From assembly GCA_964588665.1 (NCBI GenBank), contig CAZPQQ010000042.1:1-27139 (forward strand): a DNA stretch of 27,139 bases, read 5' to 3'. The position numbers and the translations under genes were made by a program. The notes below the pieces were generated by a model that was not told the DNA's origin, ran no database searches, and saw only the letters and a list, made by a program, of their open reading frames with translations. This document shows, in pieces, positions 9,890 to 17,647 of the stretch (the first letter of the stretch is position 1; each line of letters starts with the position of its first letter). Origin of the DNA: UBA2160 sp964588665. GTDB lineage: Bacteria > Chloroflexota > Dehalococcoidia > Lucifugimonadales > UBA1123.

Positions 9890-10816
9890 TTACTGACGCG
9901 GAGGTTGAACCGGCGACGGGTTCGTGAGGTTCTGTGTGATGTGCTTCGGGGCCATCTCCGCGATTTCGTCGAGTGTCCATCGACCTTGCTTGAAGATCGT
10001 GCGGATCCTCCGCGGCAAAGAGAGCAGAGTAACGTTGCCTTCGTACACCAGGAACGTCTGTCCGTTGACTCCGTCGGCCATGTCGGAGGCCAAGTAGCAA
10101 ACCATCGGCGCAACACCGCTGGCGTCCATCGAGGGCGGTTGAACCGGCTCCGCGGTGGATCGATCTCCTCGCGCGTCTCGCATCTGTCGGGCCGTGTCGG
10201 GCACCGTCGCCGTCATGCGCGTGGATGCCCTGGGCGCGATCGAGTTGGCGGTGACGCCGTATCGGCCGAGGTCACGCGCGACAACCTTCGTGAATCCAGC
10301 GATTCCCGCTTTGGCGGCCGCGTAGTTGCCTTGCCCCGAGTTTCCGAACAGGCCGGACTCGGAGCTGAAGGTGATGATTCTGCCGCTGCGCTGTTGTCGG
10401 AACAGAATTGATGCGTACTTGACGACCGAGAACGTGCCTTTGAGGTGGACGGCGATCACCGCGTCCCACTCTTCTTCGGTCATGTTGAAGATCATCCGGT
10501 CTCGAAGGATTCCGGCAACCGTGACCACGATGTCGAGCTTGCCGAACGCGTCCAACGCGGACTTGACGATGTTCTCGCCGCCTTCCATCGTGGCGACCGA
10601 GTCGTAGTTGGCGACCGCCTCGCCGCCGGCGGCCTTGATCTCGGCGACAACATTGTCGGCTGGCGAGCTGGAATTGCCCTCGCCGTCGACGGCCGTGCCC
10701 AAGTCGTTGACCACGACTTTGGCGCCTTCCTGCGCCATCAGCATGGCGACGCCCCGACCAATGCCTCCGCCTGAGCCGGTGACAATCGCCACTTTTCCTG
10801 TCAATGAGTCTGTCAT
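9890..10816 (-). CDS. SDR-family NAD(P)-dependent oxidoreductase (paralog 2)
   Basis: The 308-residue protein aligns without gaps to the SDR at 8900-9832 over the first 200 residues. It has TGSGGGIG (13-20), NDLG, S154, Y165 and K169 (NYAAAK). The NNAG motif reads VTVAG, and the PG motif after beta-6 reads APRAS instead of SPGAS. Long stretches are near identical even at DNA level, for example the segment around 10430-10500 against 9440-9510, which indicates recent tandem duplication or gene conversion. The ATG at 10816 follows AGGAGGT at close spacing. It is transcribed first, with 57 nt before paralog 1. Substrate likely an acyl-CoA or steroid-like alcohol; not determinable here. Confidence 0.9.
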   Translation of the reverse strand: MTDSLTGKVAIVTGSGGGIGRGVAMLMAQEGAKVVVNDLGTAVDGEGNSSSPADNVVAEIKAAGGEAVANYDSVATMEGGENIVKSALDAFGKLDIVVTVAGILRDRMIFNMTEEEWDAVIAVHLKGTFSVVKYASILFRQQRSGRIITFSSESGLFGNSGQGNYAAAKAGIAGFTKVVARDLGRYGVTANSIAPRASTRMTATVPDTARQMRDARGDRSTAEPVQPPSMDASGVAPMVCYLASDMADGVNGQTFLVYEGNVTLLSLPRRIRTIFKQGRWTLDEIAEMAPKHITQNLTNPSPVQPPRQ

Positions 10817-11048
10817 GATACCTCCTGCTAATTGAATTCGATCAGAAATGCCGTCAAAGCGCCAGTTGCAGCACTCACCGCTGGCCAGTTCGCAACCCCC
10901 TGCGGGAAGCTTGCCCTCGGAACGGCGTCCACAGTTTACAACAAAAGTGCGCCGTGTAGAACAGGCCGAGCTTCGATGTGATATTGCCAGAGGATTGACG
11001 CCTGCGACATCGACCAGGTGTGTCTCCGGCTCGAGAGGTCCATCGACG

Positions 11049-11651
11049 CTAGGCGCTCTTGGCCTTCCGCGTTCGACTCCAGACGAAAGCGGCCGCGACA
11101 ACGGCGACGACCCCGAGTCCGACCGCGATCGTGATCCACATGAAGTAGTCGTCGAAGAAAGACTGTATCGACTCTCCGAAGACGAATATCAATACCCCGA
11201 TCAGGAAGAACCTGGCCCCGCGACCTATCAACGACGCGAGCAGAAACGGACGTATCGGCAGTTTCATGACCCCGGCGAGAATGGCGAACACCTTATACGG
11301 TATCGGTGTGAACGCGGCGATGATGATGGCCCATACGCCAAACTTTTCGAATAGCGATTCCGCCGGTCCCAGCCTGTGGTCCGACACGAACCTATTGAGC
11401 ACGGGTCTGCCGAGCCTGTTCCCCAGAGTGTGGCCGACCAGAGCTCCCGCGACTGACCCGGCGGTGACCAACCCGGCCAGCCAAATCGCCGATCCAGGTT
11501 TGGCAATCCCGATGGCAATCAGCAACGGGTCAGGGGGGATCGGGAAGAATATCGACTCGCTGAAAGCGAGCAAAAACAACAGGACCGACGCCCAGTCGCT
11601 CCGGGCGAACCCGTCGGTCCAATGGGCGAGTTCGGTAAGCAGCTCGCTCAT
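11049..11651 (-). CDS. VTT-domain (YqaA/DedA-like) membrane protein
   Basis: The 200-residue protein has several membrane segments, the motif SESIFFPIPPD (31-41) and a re-entrant-type segment FTPIPYKVFAILAGVMKLP (114-132), followed by GRGARFF (143-149). These are hallmarks of the VTT/SNARE-associated family, specifically the YqaA branch. DedA/VTT proteins are inner-membrane proteins linked to lipid-carrier or phospholipid flipping. The start is set at 11651; the ATG at 11693 falls in the repeat island and adds non-family sequence. It ends 232 nt before the SDR paralog 2 start; that gap shows no gene. Confidence 0.86.
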   Translation of the reverse strand: MSELLTELAHWTDGFARSDWASVLLFLLAFSESIFFPIPPDPLLIAIGIAKPGSAIWLAGLVTAGSVAGALVGHTLGNRLGRPVLNRFVSDHRLGPAESLFEKFGVWAIIIAAFTPIPYKVFAILAGVMKLPIRPFLLASLIGRGARFFLIGVLIFVFGESIQSFFDDYFMWITIAVGLGVVAVVAAAFVWSRTRKAKSA

Positions 11652-11664
11652 ATGAGTGCTGTAC

Positions 11665-11824
11665 GCCAGGCTCGGCCTGAAGGCCGAGGCCACCGGCTAC
11701 CGCGTGTTGAGCAGGTGCTCTGGCCGTTTACGGCCAAGCTGAACGTGCGCCAGGCTCGGCTTGAAGGCTGAGGCCACCAGCGTTCGCGTGTGGAGCGGGT
11801 GCTCTGGCCGTTTACGGCCAAGCT
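11665..11824. repeat. Two tandem 76-bp units, each with two hairpins
   Basis: Units at 11665-11740 and 11749-11824 repeat with an 84-bp period. Each begins GCCAGGCTCGGC and ends GGCCAAGCT. Each holds two palindromes: CTCGGCCTGAAGGCCGAG (variant in unit 2 with compensating change CTTGAAGG) and TGGCCGTTTACGGCCA. They occupy the non-coding gap 11652-12054. The frame through them is repetitive and unlike any protein I recognise. Confidence 0.85.
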
Positions 11825-11864
11825 CTCATCGCGCAGCCAACGACCGTCGAGGCAAACCCCGTAG

Positions 11865-11885
11865 GGGAGGGTTTCAAACCCTCCC
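11865..11885. repeat. 21-bp palindrome, copy 3
   Basis: Same GGGAGGGTTT arms and the same left flank (CGTAGGGG) as the copy at 8734, here inside the hairpin-rich gap between the VTT and ketopantoate-reductase-like genes. Confidence 0.85.
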
Positions 11886-12010
11886 GCCGCACCTCGCAAC
11901 AGGACGGTTCGGTCGCGGCGGACGCTTGCGTTCTGTCTCCGACCAGACTGTTTCCGCCCAAGGCGGACGGGCGAAGAATGGGGAGGTGGTCGCAATAAGC
12001 CCGCATGGGC

Positions 12011-12033
12011 GCTCTGGCCGTTTACGGCCAAGC
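12011..12033. repeat. Partial third copy of the hairpin repeat
   Basis: The segment from GCTCTGG to CCAAGC repeats the second palindrome (TGGCCGTTTACGGCCA) of the 76-bp units, without the first palindrome. It lies 22 nt before the stop of the ketopantoate-reductase-like gene. Confidence 0.75.
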
Positions 12034-12054
12034 CACATCGTGGAGCAGCCACCC

Positions 12055-13098
12055 TCACGCCATTCCCGCCATCCGAAGGACCGCGGCGATGTTCTCCGGG
12101 CTGGGCTTGCGCTGACCAGTGTCGATCTCGCTAACGATTTGCACGATGGCGTCGTTGATCGGGGTTGGAACGCCGGATGCGCGTCCCTGGGCTGATATGT
12201 ACCCGTTCATGAACTCCACCTCGGTGTGGCGGCCCTTCAGAACGTCCTGGCCCATGGACGACTTCCAATCCGCGCCGCCAGGAGGTCCGGGTTGGAACTT
12301 GGCGTCGATCTCCTCGTAGACCTCGCCGTCGTCGGCCTTCGCGTAGGTCTCCGCGGCTATACCGCGGATCGGCTCTACGCGATAGTTCTGAGCCATCGCG
12401 ACCTGGCATGATTCTTTGCAGATGTTGATCTGAATCCTGCGAGCGTCCGGGTTCGACGCCACGCCGAACGACCCCAGATCGGTCATCGCGCCCACGGGGT
12501 TTCCGCTGGAGTTGGTCGTGAGCTTCGACCAGCGCTCTCCCCAGATGTTCTCTGTCGCTATGGCGCCGTCGATGCGCGAGAGGATCTCAACGATCTCCTC
12601 GACTCTGGGCGTGATCTTGCCGTGGAGCTCGCCGACGCGGAAAACCGTATGGCCTGGCTGGCCTCCTCGTGTCACGTGTCCGGGCTCCCAGAGAGCGACG
12701 GTGATCCCGGACATGACGCAGCCGATCTCGCGGCCGTATCCGACGATCGATGCAATGAGCTGGTCGTTCATGCAGTTTTGGGAGTCGACCACGACGCCAT
12801 CCGGCGCCAGGAGACGCTTCAGGAAGTGGGCGGACCACTCCGTGTCGTAACTCTTCATCGCGAGGAACGCGATGTCGAACTTGCCCTGGATCTGCATCGC
12901 GTCGGAGAGATGCAGCGCGTTGACGGGGACCGTGAAGTCGCCCTGCGAGCCCGAGGCCCTGAGGCCGTTCTTGCGCATGGCCTCGACGTGCTCACCCCAC
13001 ATGTCGATCAACGTGACGTCGTGCCCTTCGCGGGTGAGGAACGCCCCGAGGTAGCTGCCCGCGGCGCCGGCGCCGAAGATCGCGATTCGCTTGCTCAT
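12055..13098 (-). CDS. Ketopantoate reductase family (ApbA/PanE-like) oxidoreductase
   Basis: The 347-residue protein begins with an NADP-binding Rossmann motif, IFGAGAAGSYLG (7-18), and has the C-terminal family signature GERWSKLTTNSSGNPVGAM (187-205) in which K192 aligns with the catalytic lysine and N196/N200 with substrate-binding residues of PanE. 2-Dehydropantoate 2-reductase reduces a 2-oxo acid with NADPH. It is somewhat longer than E. coli PanE (about 300 residues), and it sits at the end of a pxpABC operon rather than with pantothenate genes, so another 2-oxo or 2-hydroxy acid is likely (inference). ATG 13098 follows AGGAG at six nt; it is 32 nt after pxpC. Confidence 0.86.
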   Translation of the reverse strand: MSKRIAIFGAGAAGSYLGAFLTREGHDVTLIDMWGEHVEAMRKNGLRASGSQGDFTVPVNALHLSDAMQIQGKFDIAFLAMKSYDTEWSAHFLKRLLAPDGVVVDSQNCMNDQLIASIVGYGREIGCVMSGITVALWEPGHVTRGGQPGHTVFRVGELHGKITPRVEEIVEILSRIDGAIATENIWGERWSKLTTNSSGNPVGAMTDLGSFGVASNPDARRIQINICKESCQVAMAQNYRVEPIRGIAAETYAKADDGEVYEEIDAKFQPGPPGGADWKSSMGQDVLKGRHTEVEFMNGYISAQGRASGVPTPINDAIVQIVSEIDTGQRKPSPENIAAVLRMAGMA

Positions 13099-13130
13099 AT
13101 GTTTCTCCTAATTATCGACACGTCTCCCGA

Positions 13131-14273
13131 TCAGGCGTCGTGTTTCACTTCTATGTCGAACTCGTATGCTTGTCCGTCGACCATGACGGACACCGGCCTG
13201 ACGTCAGTGCGGTGTGGAGCTGCATTCTGCCCTGCTCGCGCCACCGGATCGCCGGTCTCGGTCACCACTGCCCGTGATCGTCCTTCGGCGGCGACGGAGA
13301 AGGAGCCGGACCGGTCGACGCCGACGGAATGTTTGATCTCAGCGATCATCGCCTCTTGCTCGCGCAGTATGTCGTGGGCTTGGGCGACGGACACCGCGGC
13401 AAATCGGACGGTGTCGCCGAGCATGGCTTGGGCGACGATCCCCAAGTCCGGGCTGATGACTGTCGCAATCTTCGGGTAGCCGCCGGTCGTGCCGCGGTCC
13501 ACCAGCAAAATGATCGGCTGGCCGTTGCCCGGCACCTGGATCGATCCAAAAGCGTTGGCGTCCGACACGATGTCGGCGCCCGATTCGTGTTCGATTACCG
13601 GCCCTTCCAATCTGCATCCCATGCGATCCGAATCGCCCGTCACTGCATACTGAGAGGACAGGAATGTCGACATTCCGGCATCGGTAAATGCGTCGCTCTG
13701 AGGACCGAGGACCACCCGCACCTCGTGCTCGGCGCCGTATGTCGGAGGCACGATATCCTCCGGCAGCTTGAGAGCCTGCGTACCGGAATTGCGGGCCGTA
13801 GGCAGTGTTCTCACGACATCGCCGGACGCCAGCGGCCTGCCATCAAACCCGCCGATGCCGCCGGTAACGTAGGTTGACCTACTGCCCATCACCACGGGCA
13901 CGTCAATGCCGCCGGCCAGCGCCAAGAACGCGCGCATTCCGTCGGACGGCCCAGTGAACTCCAGAACGCTTCCGTTGGCGACGGGTACGCTTTGCCATCT
14001 CGGGATTGGTTCCCCGTCGATGGAGGCGCCAAGGTCGGCGCCGGTTACGGCGATTACGGTGTCCTCTAAGAACGTTGCTTTCGGTCCGATGACCGTGAGC
14101 TCCAGGCCTGCCTCGCCCTCACGGTTGCCTACGAGGATGTTGGCGACTCGCAAGGCGGTCGGGTCGGCGGCTCCGGCGACAGGGACGCCGAATCGCTGAT
14201 ACCCTGTTCTGCCAAGGTCTTGAACTGTCGTGCGCAGCCCAGGGGATTGTATTTCGAGGGTCGCGATGCTCAT
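13131..14273 (-). CDS. pxpC: 5-oxoprolinase subunit C (biotin-dependent carboxyltransferase-like, KipA family)
   Basis: Residues 12-45 (TTVQDLGRTGYQRFGVPVAG and on) and 235-270 (DANAFGSIQVPGNGQP, VDRGTTGGYPKIATV) are the KipA/PxpC signatures. With PxpA and PxpB it forms an ATP-dependent 5-oxoprolinase that opens 5-oxoproline to glutamate. At 380 residues it is about 60 longer than common PxpC. The extra C-terminus (about 320-380) includes VMVDGQAYEFDIEV, reminiscent of the first strands before a biotinyl domain, but no biotin lysine motif follows. Its ATG overlaps the pxpB TGA by four bases, indicating coupling. Confidence 0.92.
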   Translation of the reverse strand: MSIATLEIQSPGLRTTVQDLGRTGYQRFGVPVAGAADPTALRVANILVGNREGEAGLELTVIGPKATFLEDTVIAVTGADLGASIDGEPIPRWQSVPVANGSVLEFTGPSDGMRAFLALAGGIDVPVVMGSRSTYVTGGIGGFDGRPLASGDVVRTLPTARNSGTQALKLPEDIVPPTYGAEHEVRVVLGPQSDAFTDAGMSTFLSSQYAVTGDSDRMGCRLEGPVIEHESGADIVSDANAFGSIQVPGNGQPIILLVDRGTTGGYPKIATVISPDLGIVAQAMLGDTVRFAAVSVAQAHDILREQEAMIAEIKHSVGVDRSGSFSVAAEGRSRAVVTETGDPVARAGQNAAPHRTDVRPVSVMVDGQAYEFDIEVKHDA

Positions 14274-15001
14274 AGCGCGCCGTCGATTGTGACACTAAAC
14301 GTGCCGTCCTTGACCTGACGACCGATACGCTCAAATTCGTCGGGACCGCTCAACGGCACGAATCGCACATGGTCTCCCGCTTGGATGACGGAGGGCGGAT
14401 CGATGTCGGGGTCGAATAGCCTGATGGGTGTCCGGCCGATCAACCGCCAGCCGCCGGGGCTAGCCACGGGATACACGCCTGTCTGGGACTCCGCGATGCC
14501 CACGGACCCGGCTGCAACCTCGGTTCGAGGGCTGTCTAATCGGGGCGCTGCCAGGCGGTCGTCCAATCCGCCGAGATACGGGAAGCCTGGACTGAAGCCC
14601 ATCCCGTACACCAGATAGTCGACGCCGGAGTGGATGTCGACGACCTGCTTGTTCGACAGGCCCGCATTTCGGGCGACGAATTCGATATCCGGCCCATACT
14701 CAGAGCCGTACAAGGTGGGGACGTGAACGGTTCTCCGAGGTGCCGAGAGCTTCTCGGAGCCAGACGCCGGGGAGTCCGTTACGGCCGCGCTCAGCAAATC
14801 GGGCGACGTCGTCATCGGATCGTAGGAAATGAGCAACGACCGGTAAGTGGGGATCAACTCCACGACGCCAGCGACATCTGCGGATTCGATGCTCGCTGCT
14901 AGGTCGTGAACGCGACGATTGATCGCCGGATCGATCGAGTCGCCGAACTCGATCAGGAGCGCTTTGTCTCCGACTGGCAGGATTACTGGGTTTTCGTTCA
15001 T
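14270..15001 (-). CDS. pxpB: 5-oxoprolinase subunit B (KipI family)
   Basis: The 243-residue protein contains ELIPTYRSLLISYDP and the long family signature from YGMGFSPGFPYLGGLD to SVGIAESQTGVYPVASPGGW, typical of KipI/PxpB (allophanate-hydrolase subunit 1 domain). In Bacillus the KipI homolog also inhibits the sporulation kinase KinA, but operon context here favours the oxoprolinase role. The ATG at 15001, preceded by GAGGG, sits seven nt after the pxpA stop; an upstream in-frame start at 15052 would overlap pxpA and lacks family sequence. Confidence 0.92.
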   Translation of the reverse strand: MNENPVILPVGDKALLIEFGDSIDPAINRRVHDLAASIESADVAGVVELIPTYRSLLISYDPMTTSPDLLSAAVTDSPASGSEKLSAPRRTVHVPTLYGSEYGPDIEFVARNAGLSNKQVVDIHSGVDYLVYGMGFSPGFPYLGGLDDRLAAPRLDSPRTEVAAGSVGIAESQTGVYPVASPGGWRLIGRTPIRLFDPDIDPPSVIQAGDHVRFVPLSGPDEFERIGRQVKDGTFSVTIDGAL

Positions 15002-15008
15002 CGGACCC

Positions 15009-15773
15009 TCATACGAGTTCGCCAAGCGGGAGTATGTCGACGCCCTCCGCACGGAGAGCGGCGTTGAGCGCTCGCGCCATCTCGACGGCGCCGGGCGTGT
15101 CGCCGTGCAGGCACAGGCTGTCGGCTTCCACCTCGATGACCTCGCCAGAGATGGCCACGGCCTTGCCCTCGGTGACCATTCGCAGGCTCCGCTCGACGAC
15201 TTCGTTCGTGTCGTGGATCACCGAGCCTTCCAACGAACGCGAAACGAGCGTCCCGTCCGGGTTGAGCGCGCGGTCCGCGAAGATCTCCCTGGCCACCCGC
15301 AGTCCGGCTTTCTTCGCGACGCCGATCCACCTCGAACCGGCCAGGGCAAGCAGCACGATTTCGGGATCGACCTCGAGCGCCGCTTCGCATATCGCGGCCG
15401 CCAGCGACTCGTCGTCCACCGCCATGTTGTACATCGCGCCGTGGGGCTTTACGTGCTGAAGCTTCTTGGCCGATGTGAAGGCCTGTAGAGCCCCCATCTG
15501 ATACACGACGTCGTTCTTGACCTCAGCCGGAGTCGCGGTCATGTTGCGGCGGCCGAACCCGCTCAGGTCCGGAAAGCTTGGGTGCGCCCCGATTCCGACT
15601 CCGTTCTGTTCAGCGAGATCGACTGTCGTGCGCATCCAGTTAGGGTCGCCCGCGTGGAATCCACAGGCGATGTTGGCGGAAGTTATGTGCTTGATGACCT
15701 CGTCGTCGAAGCCCATTGTGTACATTCCGAAGCTCTCGCCCATGTCGCAGTTGAAGTCGATCCTGCTCGCCAA
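15009..15773 (-). CDS. pxpA: 5-oxoprolinase subunit A (LamB/YcsF family)
   Basis: The 254-residue protein carries all LamB/YcsF landmarks: DFNCDMGESFG near the start, ANIACGFHAGDP, GAHPSFPDLSGFGRR, VKPHGAMYN, FADRALNPDGTLVSRS and SLCLHGDTPGAV. It is the polysaccharide-deacetylase-like barrel that supplies the hydrolase part of the PxpABC 5-oxoprolinase. The start is a TTG at 15773 with GAGGAG seven nt before it, a spacing that decides the choice, since the family normally begins one or two residues before the IDFNCDMGE strand. It leads the operon pxpA-pxpB-pxpC-PanE-like. Confidence 0.94.
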   Translation of the reverse strand: MASRIDFNCDMGESFGMYTMGFDDEVIKHITSANIACGFHAGDPNWMRTTVDLAEQNGVGIGAHPSFPDLSGFGRRNMTATPAEVKNDVVYQMGALQAFTSAKKLQHVKPHGAMYNMAVDDESLAAAICEAALEVDPEIVLLALAGSRWIGVAKKAGLRVAREIFADRALNPDGTLVSRSLEGSVIHDTNEVVERSLRMVTEGKAVAISGEVIEVEADSLCLHGDTPGAVEMARALNAALRAEGVDILPLGELV

Positions 15774-15830
15774 TCGTTGTCTCCTCGCCAGGCGCTTTCA
15801 CCGTGTCATCGGTCGGCGGGACAATTATAT

Positions 15831-15896
15831 CCCTTCGACAGGCTCAGGGCGAACGGAGTAATGAGCATTTTCCGTTCGTGGTGAGCCTGTCGAACC
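15831..15896. repeat. Long inverted repeat (TTCGACAGGCTCA family), copy A
   Basis: A 23-bp arm starting TTCGACAGGCTCA and an imperfect complementary arm ending GAGCCTGTCGAA (about 20 of 23 positions pair) flank a 15-nt spacer. The same arms recur at 23761-23834. It lies between the ManD-like gene and pxpA and could end or attenuate ManD transcripts. Confidence 0.85.
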
Positions 15897-15913
15897 ACAG
15901 ACACGCAGCCAAT

Positions 15914-17194
15914 CTAAGGTCTCACGACGCCGCCGTCCGCTCGTCGGACCGTGCCCCAGGCGCCGCCGTAGGCCCGTTCGCGGAAGGGGTGTTTGGCGGC
16001 CAGCGCCTCGTCGACGTCGATTCCCAGCCCCGGTTTGCCGTTGGACCACATGTAGCCGTCCCGGACCTCGGGGCATCCCGGAAACACCTCTTTGGTTCGC
16101 TCTCCGAATATTGCGTACTCCTGGATGCCGAAGTTCCAACAGTTCAAGTCGAGCATCAGGTTCGCGGCATGACCGACAGGGGACGTGTCGCCCGGCCCGT
16201 GCCACGCGGTTCGGACGTTGAACGCCTCGCACAACGCGGCGAGCTTTCGGGCAGGAGTGAGACCGCCGATCTGCGAGATGTGGACGCGGATGAAGTCGAT
16301 CAGCCTGTCCTTGATCATCGGGACGATCTCGTGAGGGTTGTTGTACAACTCGCCCATGGCCAGCGGCGTGCTGGTTTGTTGACGGACGATTCGGAAGTAG
16401 TCGTTGTCTTCGGGGGCGAACAGATCCTCCAAGAAAAACAGTTTGTGCCCCTCGACCTCCTTGGCCAGCTCGACTCCCATGATCGGTGGGATGCGCTCGT
16501 GCACGTCATGGAGCAATTCGATGTCCCAGCCAATGGTCGACCGCATGTGATCGAACAGAGCCACGGCGGATTTCATGTACGGTCGAGGCTCGAAGATTCC
16601 AGCGGGGTGAGCGTAGAGCGTGTCGGGATCGGCATCTTCGACCCTGTCGGTGACAACGCGCGGTCCGGTTTGCAACTCCACATCGGGACGAGCGCCATGT
16701 GTGCCGTATGTGGCGTACCCGGGCGTCTCCGTCTGGACGCGGATGTAGTGGTGCCCGTCCTCGACGAACGCACGCGCCTTGTCTTCGACCTCCTGCGGAT
16801 CGCGTCCACTCGAATGGACGTAAACCGCCGCGGCGTCGCGTGCCTTGCCGCCCATCAGGTCGTAGACGGGCATGTTCGCGAGTTTGCCCTTGATGTCCCA
16901 CAGCGCCTGATCGACGCCGCTGAGTGCGTTGTTGAGCACCGGCCCGTTGCGCCAGTACGATGAAACGTACGACGACTGCCAGATGTCCTCGATGTCGGCA
17001 GGGTCCTTGCCGATGAGGAACGGTCGCAGGTAGTCGTTGACCGCGGCGACGACCGCCGTCGGCCTTTGGGTGAACGTGGCGCACCCCAAGCCATAGAGCT
17101 CGGGCTCGTTGGTCTCGACCTTGACGATGACCAGCCTGATCCCGTCAGGCTCCGTCATGATTACGCGGATGTCTCTGATCTTTAGGTCACTCAT
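15914..17194 (-). CDS. ManD-like enolase-superfamily dehydratase (mandelate racemase/muconate lactonizing family)
   Basis: The 426-residue protein matches the D-mannonate dehydratase branch of the enolase superfamily. It has the capping domain with WRNGPVLNNALSGVDQALWD (81-100), and metal and active-site residues D230 and H232 in LHDVHERIPP, E256 in LEDLFAPED, E282 in GELYNN, and H332 in AWHGPGDTSPVGHAAN, then FGIQEY. Family members dehydrate D-mannonate or D-gluconate to 2-keto-3-deoxygluconate; many are of low activity or unknown substrate, so mannonate is not assured. The ATG at 17194 follows GGAGGG at nine nt; the open frame continues to 17395 but that part lacks family sequence. It lies upstream of pxpA, separated by a palindromic repeat. 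Confidence 0.9.
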   Translation of the reverse strand: MSDLKIRDIRVIMTEPDGIRLVIVKVETNEPELYGLGCATFTQRPTAVVAAVNDYLRPFLIGKDPADIEDIWQSSYVSSYWRNGPVLNNALSGVDQALWDIKGKLANMPVYDLMGGKARDAAAVYVHSSGRDPQEVEDKARAFVEDGHHYIRVQTETPGYATYGTHGARPDVELQTGPRVVTDRVEDADPDTLYAHPAGIFEPRPYMKSAVALFDHMRSTIGWDIELLHDVHERIPPIMGVELAKEVEGHKLFFLEDLFAPEDNDYFRIVRQQTSTPLAMGELYNNPHEIVPMIKDRLIDFIRVHISQIGGLTPARKLAALCEAFNVRTAWHGPGDTSPVGHAANLMLDLNCWNFGIQEYAIFGERTKEVFPGCPEVRDGYMWSNGKPGLGIDVDEALAAKHPFRERAYGGAWGTVRRADGGVVRP

Positions 17195-17647
17195 GTTGAA
17201 ATGCCCTCCGCCGGATTTCAATGTGGCGCGGTGGCAAGTTACTACCTGACCGCGGAGTTGGTCAACGCCGAGCCCTGTCATTCCAACGGCGCCAGCCCAA
17301 TAACGTCGAACTGTGGCTTCGACGAGATGATCGGCGGAACTCCACAGCCCCGCAGACGGATAGGAACGCGTTGGCGCTGGCCGATCAGTTGCCAACAGTC
17401 AGATCATGCCAAAAACTACGGCGCGAGTTTCCGATCAATCTGAGCGTCTGACTAGGGGGAGGACTCACCCTGGAAGCCCAGCAGCCGCTCTTGCGCCGCA
17501 GACCTATAGGCGTTGACGAGGTTCTTCAGTCGCCTTACAATCGTGCTCAATTGGGACCGCCAGCTGTCCAGCGCCCCTGTTTGAAATCGAATATGTCCGT
17601 TCGAGCGGCTTTTTCGAGTTGACCAGCTGTTCACGAGAGGAGACATG
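17195..17647. other. Divergent intergenic region, no gene seen
   Basis: These 453 bases separate the divergent ManD-like and FG-GAP genes and must contain both promoters. Short open frames are present on both strands, but none has a ribosome binding site with recognisable protein character. The purine-rich GAGAGGAG just before 17645 is the FG-GAP ribosome binding site. Confidence 0.4.

Noticed and set aside
11665..12033. Possible CRISPR array
   Set aside because: Only two long units and a fragment, with palindromes inside the units and an 8-bp gap; no spacer pattern or cas genes.
11648..12058. Open frame with repeated LAVNGQS peptide
   Set aside because: It is simply the translation of the hairpin repeat; no ribosome binding site or family resemblance.
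12622..13479. 285-codon plus-strand frame
   Set aside because: Antisense to the PanE-like and pxpC genes and spans their junction.
15803..16963. Long open frame on the plus strand opposite the ManD-like gene
   Set aside because: It is the antisense shadow of a well-supported enolase-superfamily gene and has no recognisable motif.
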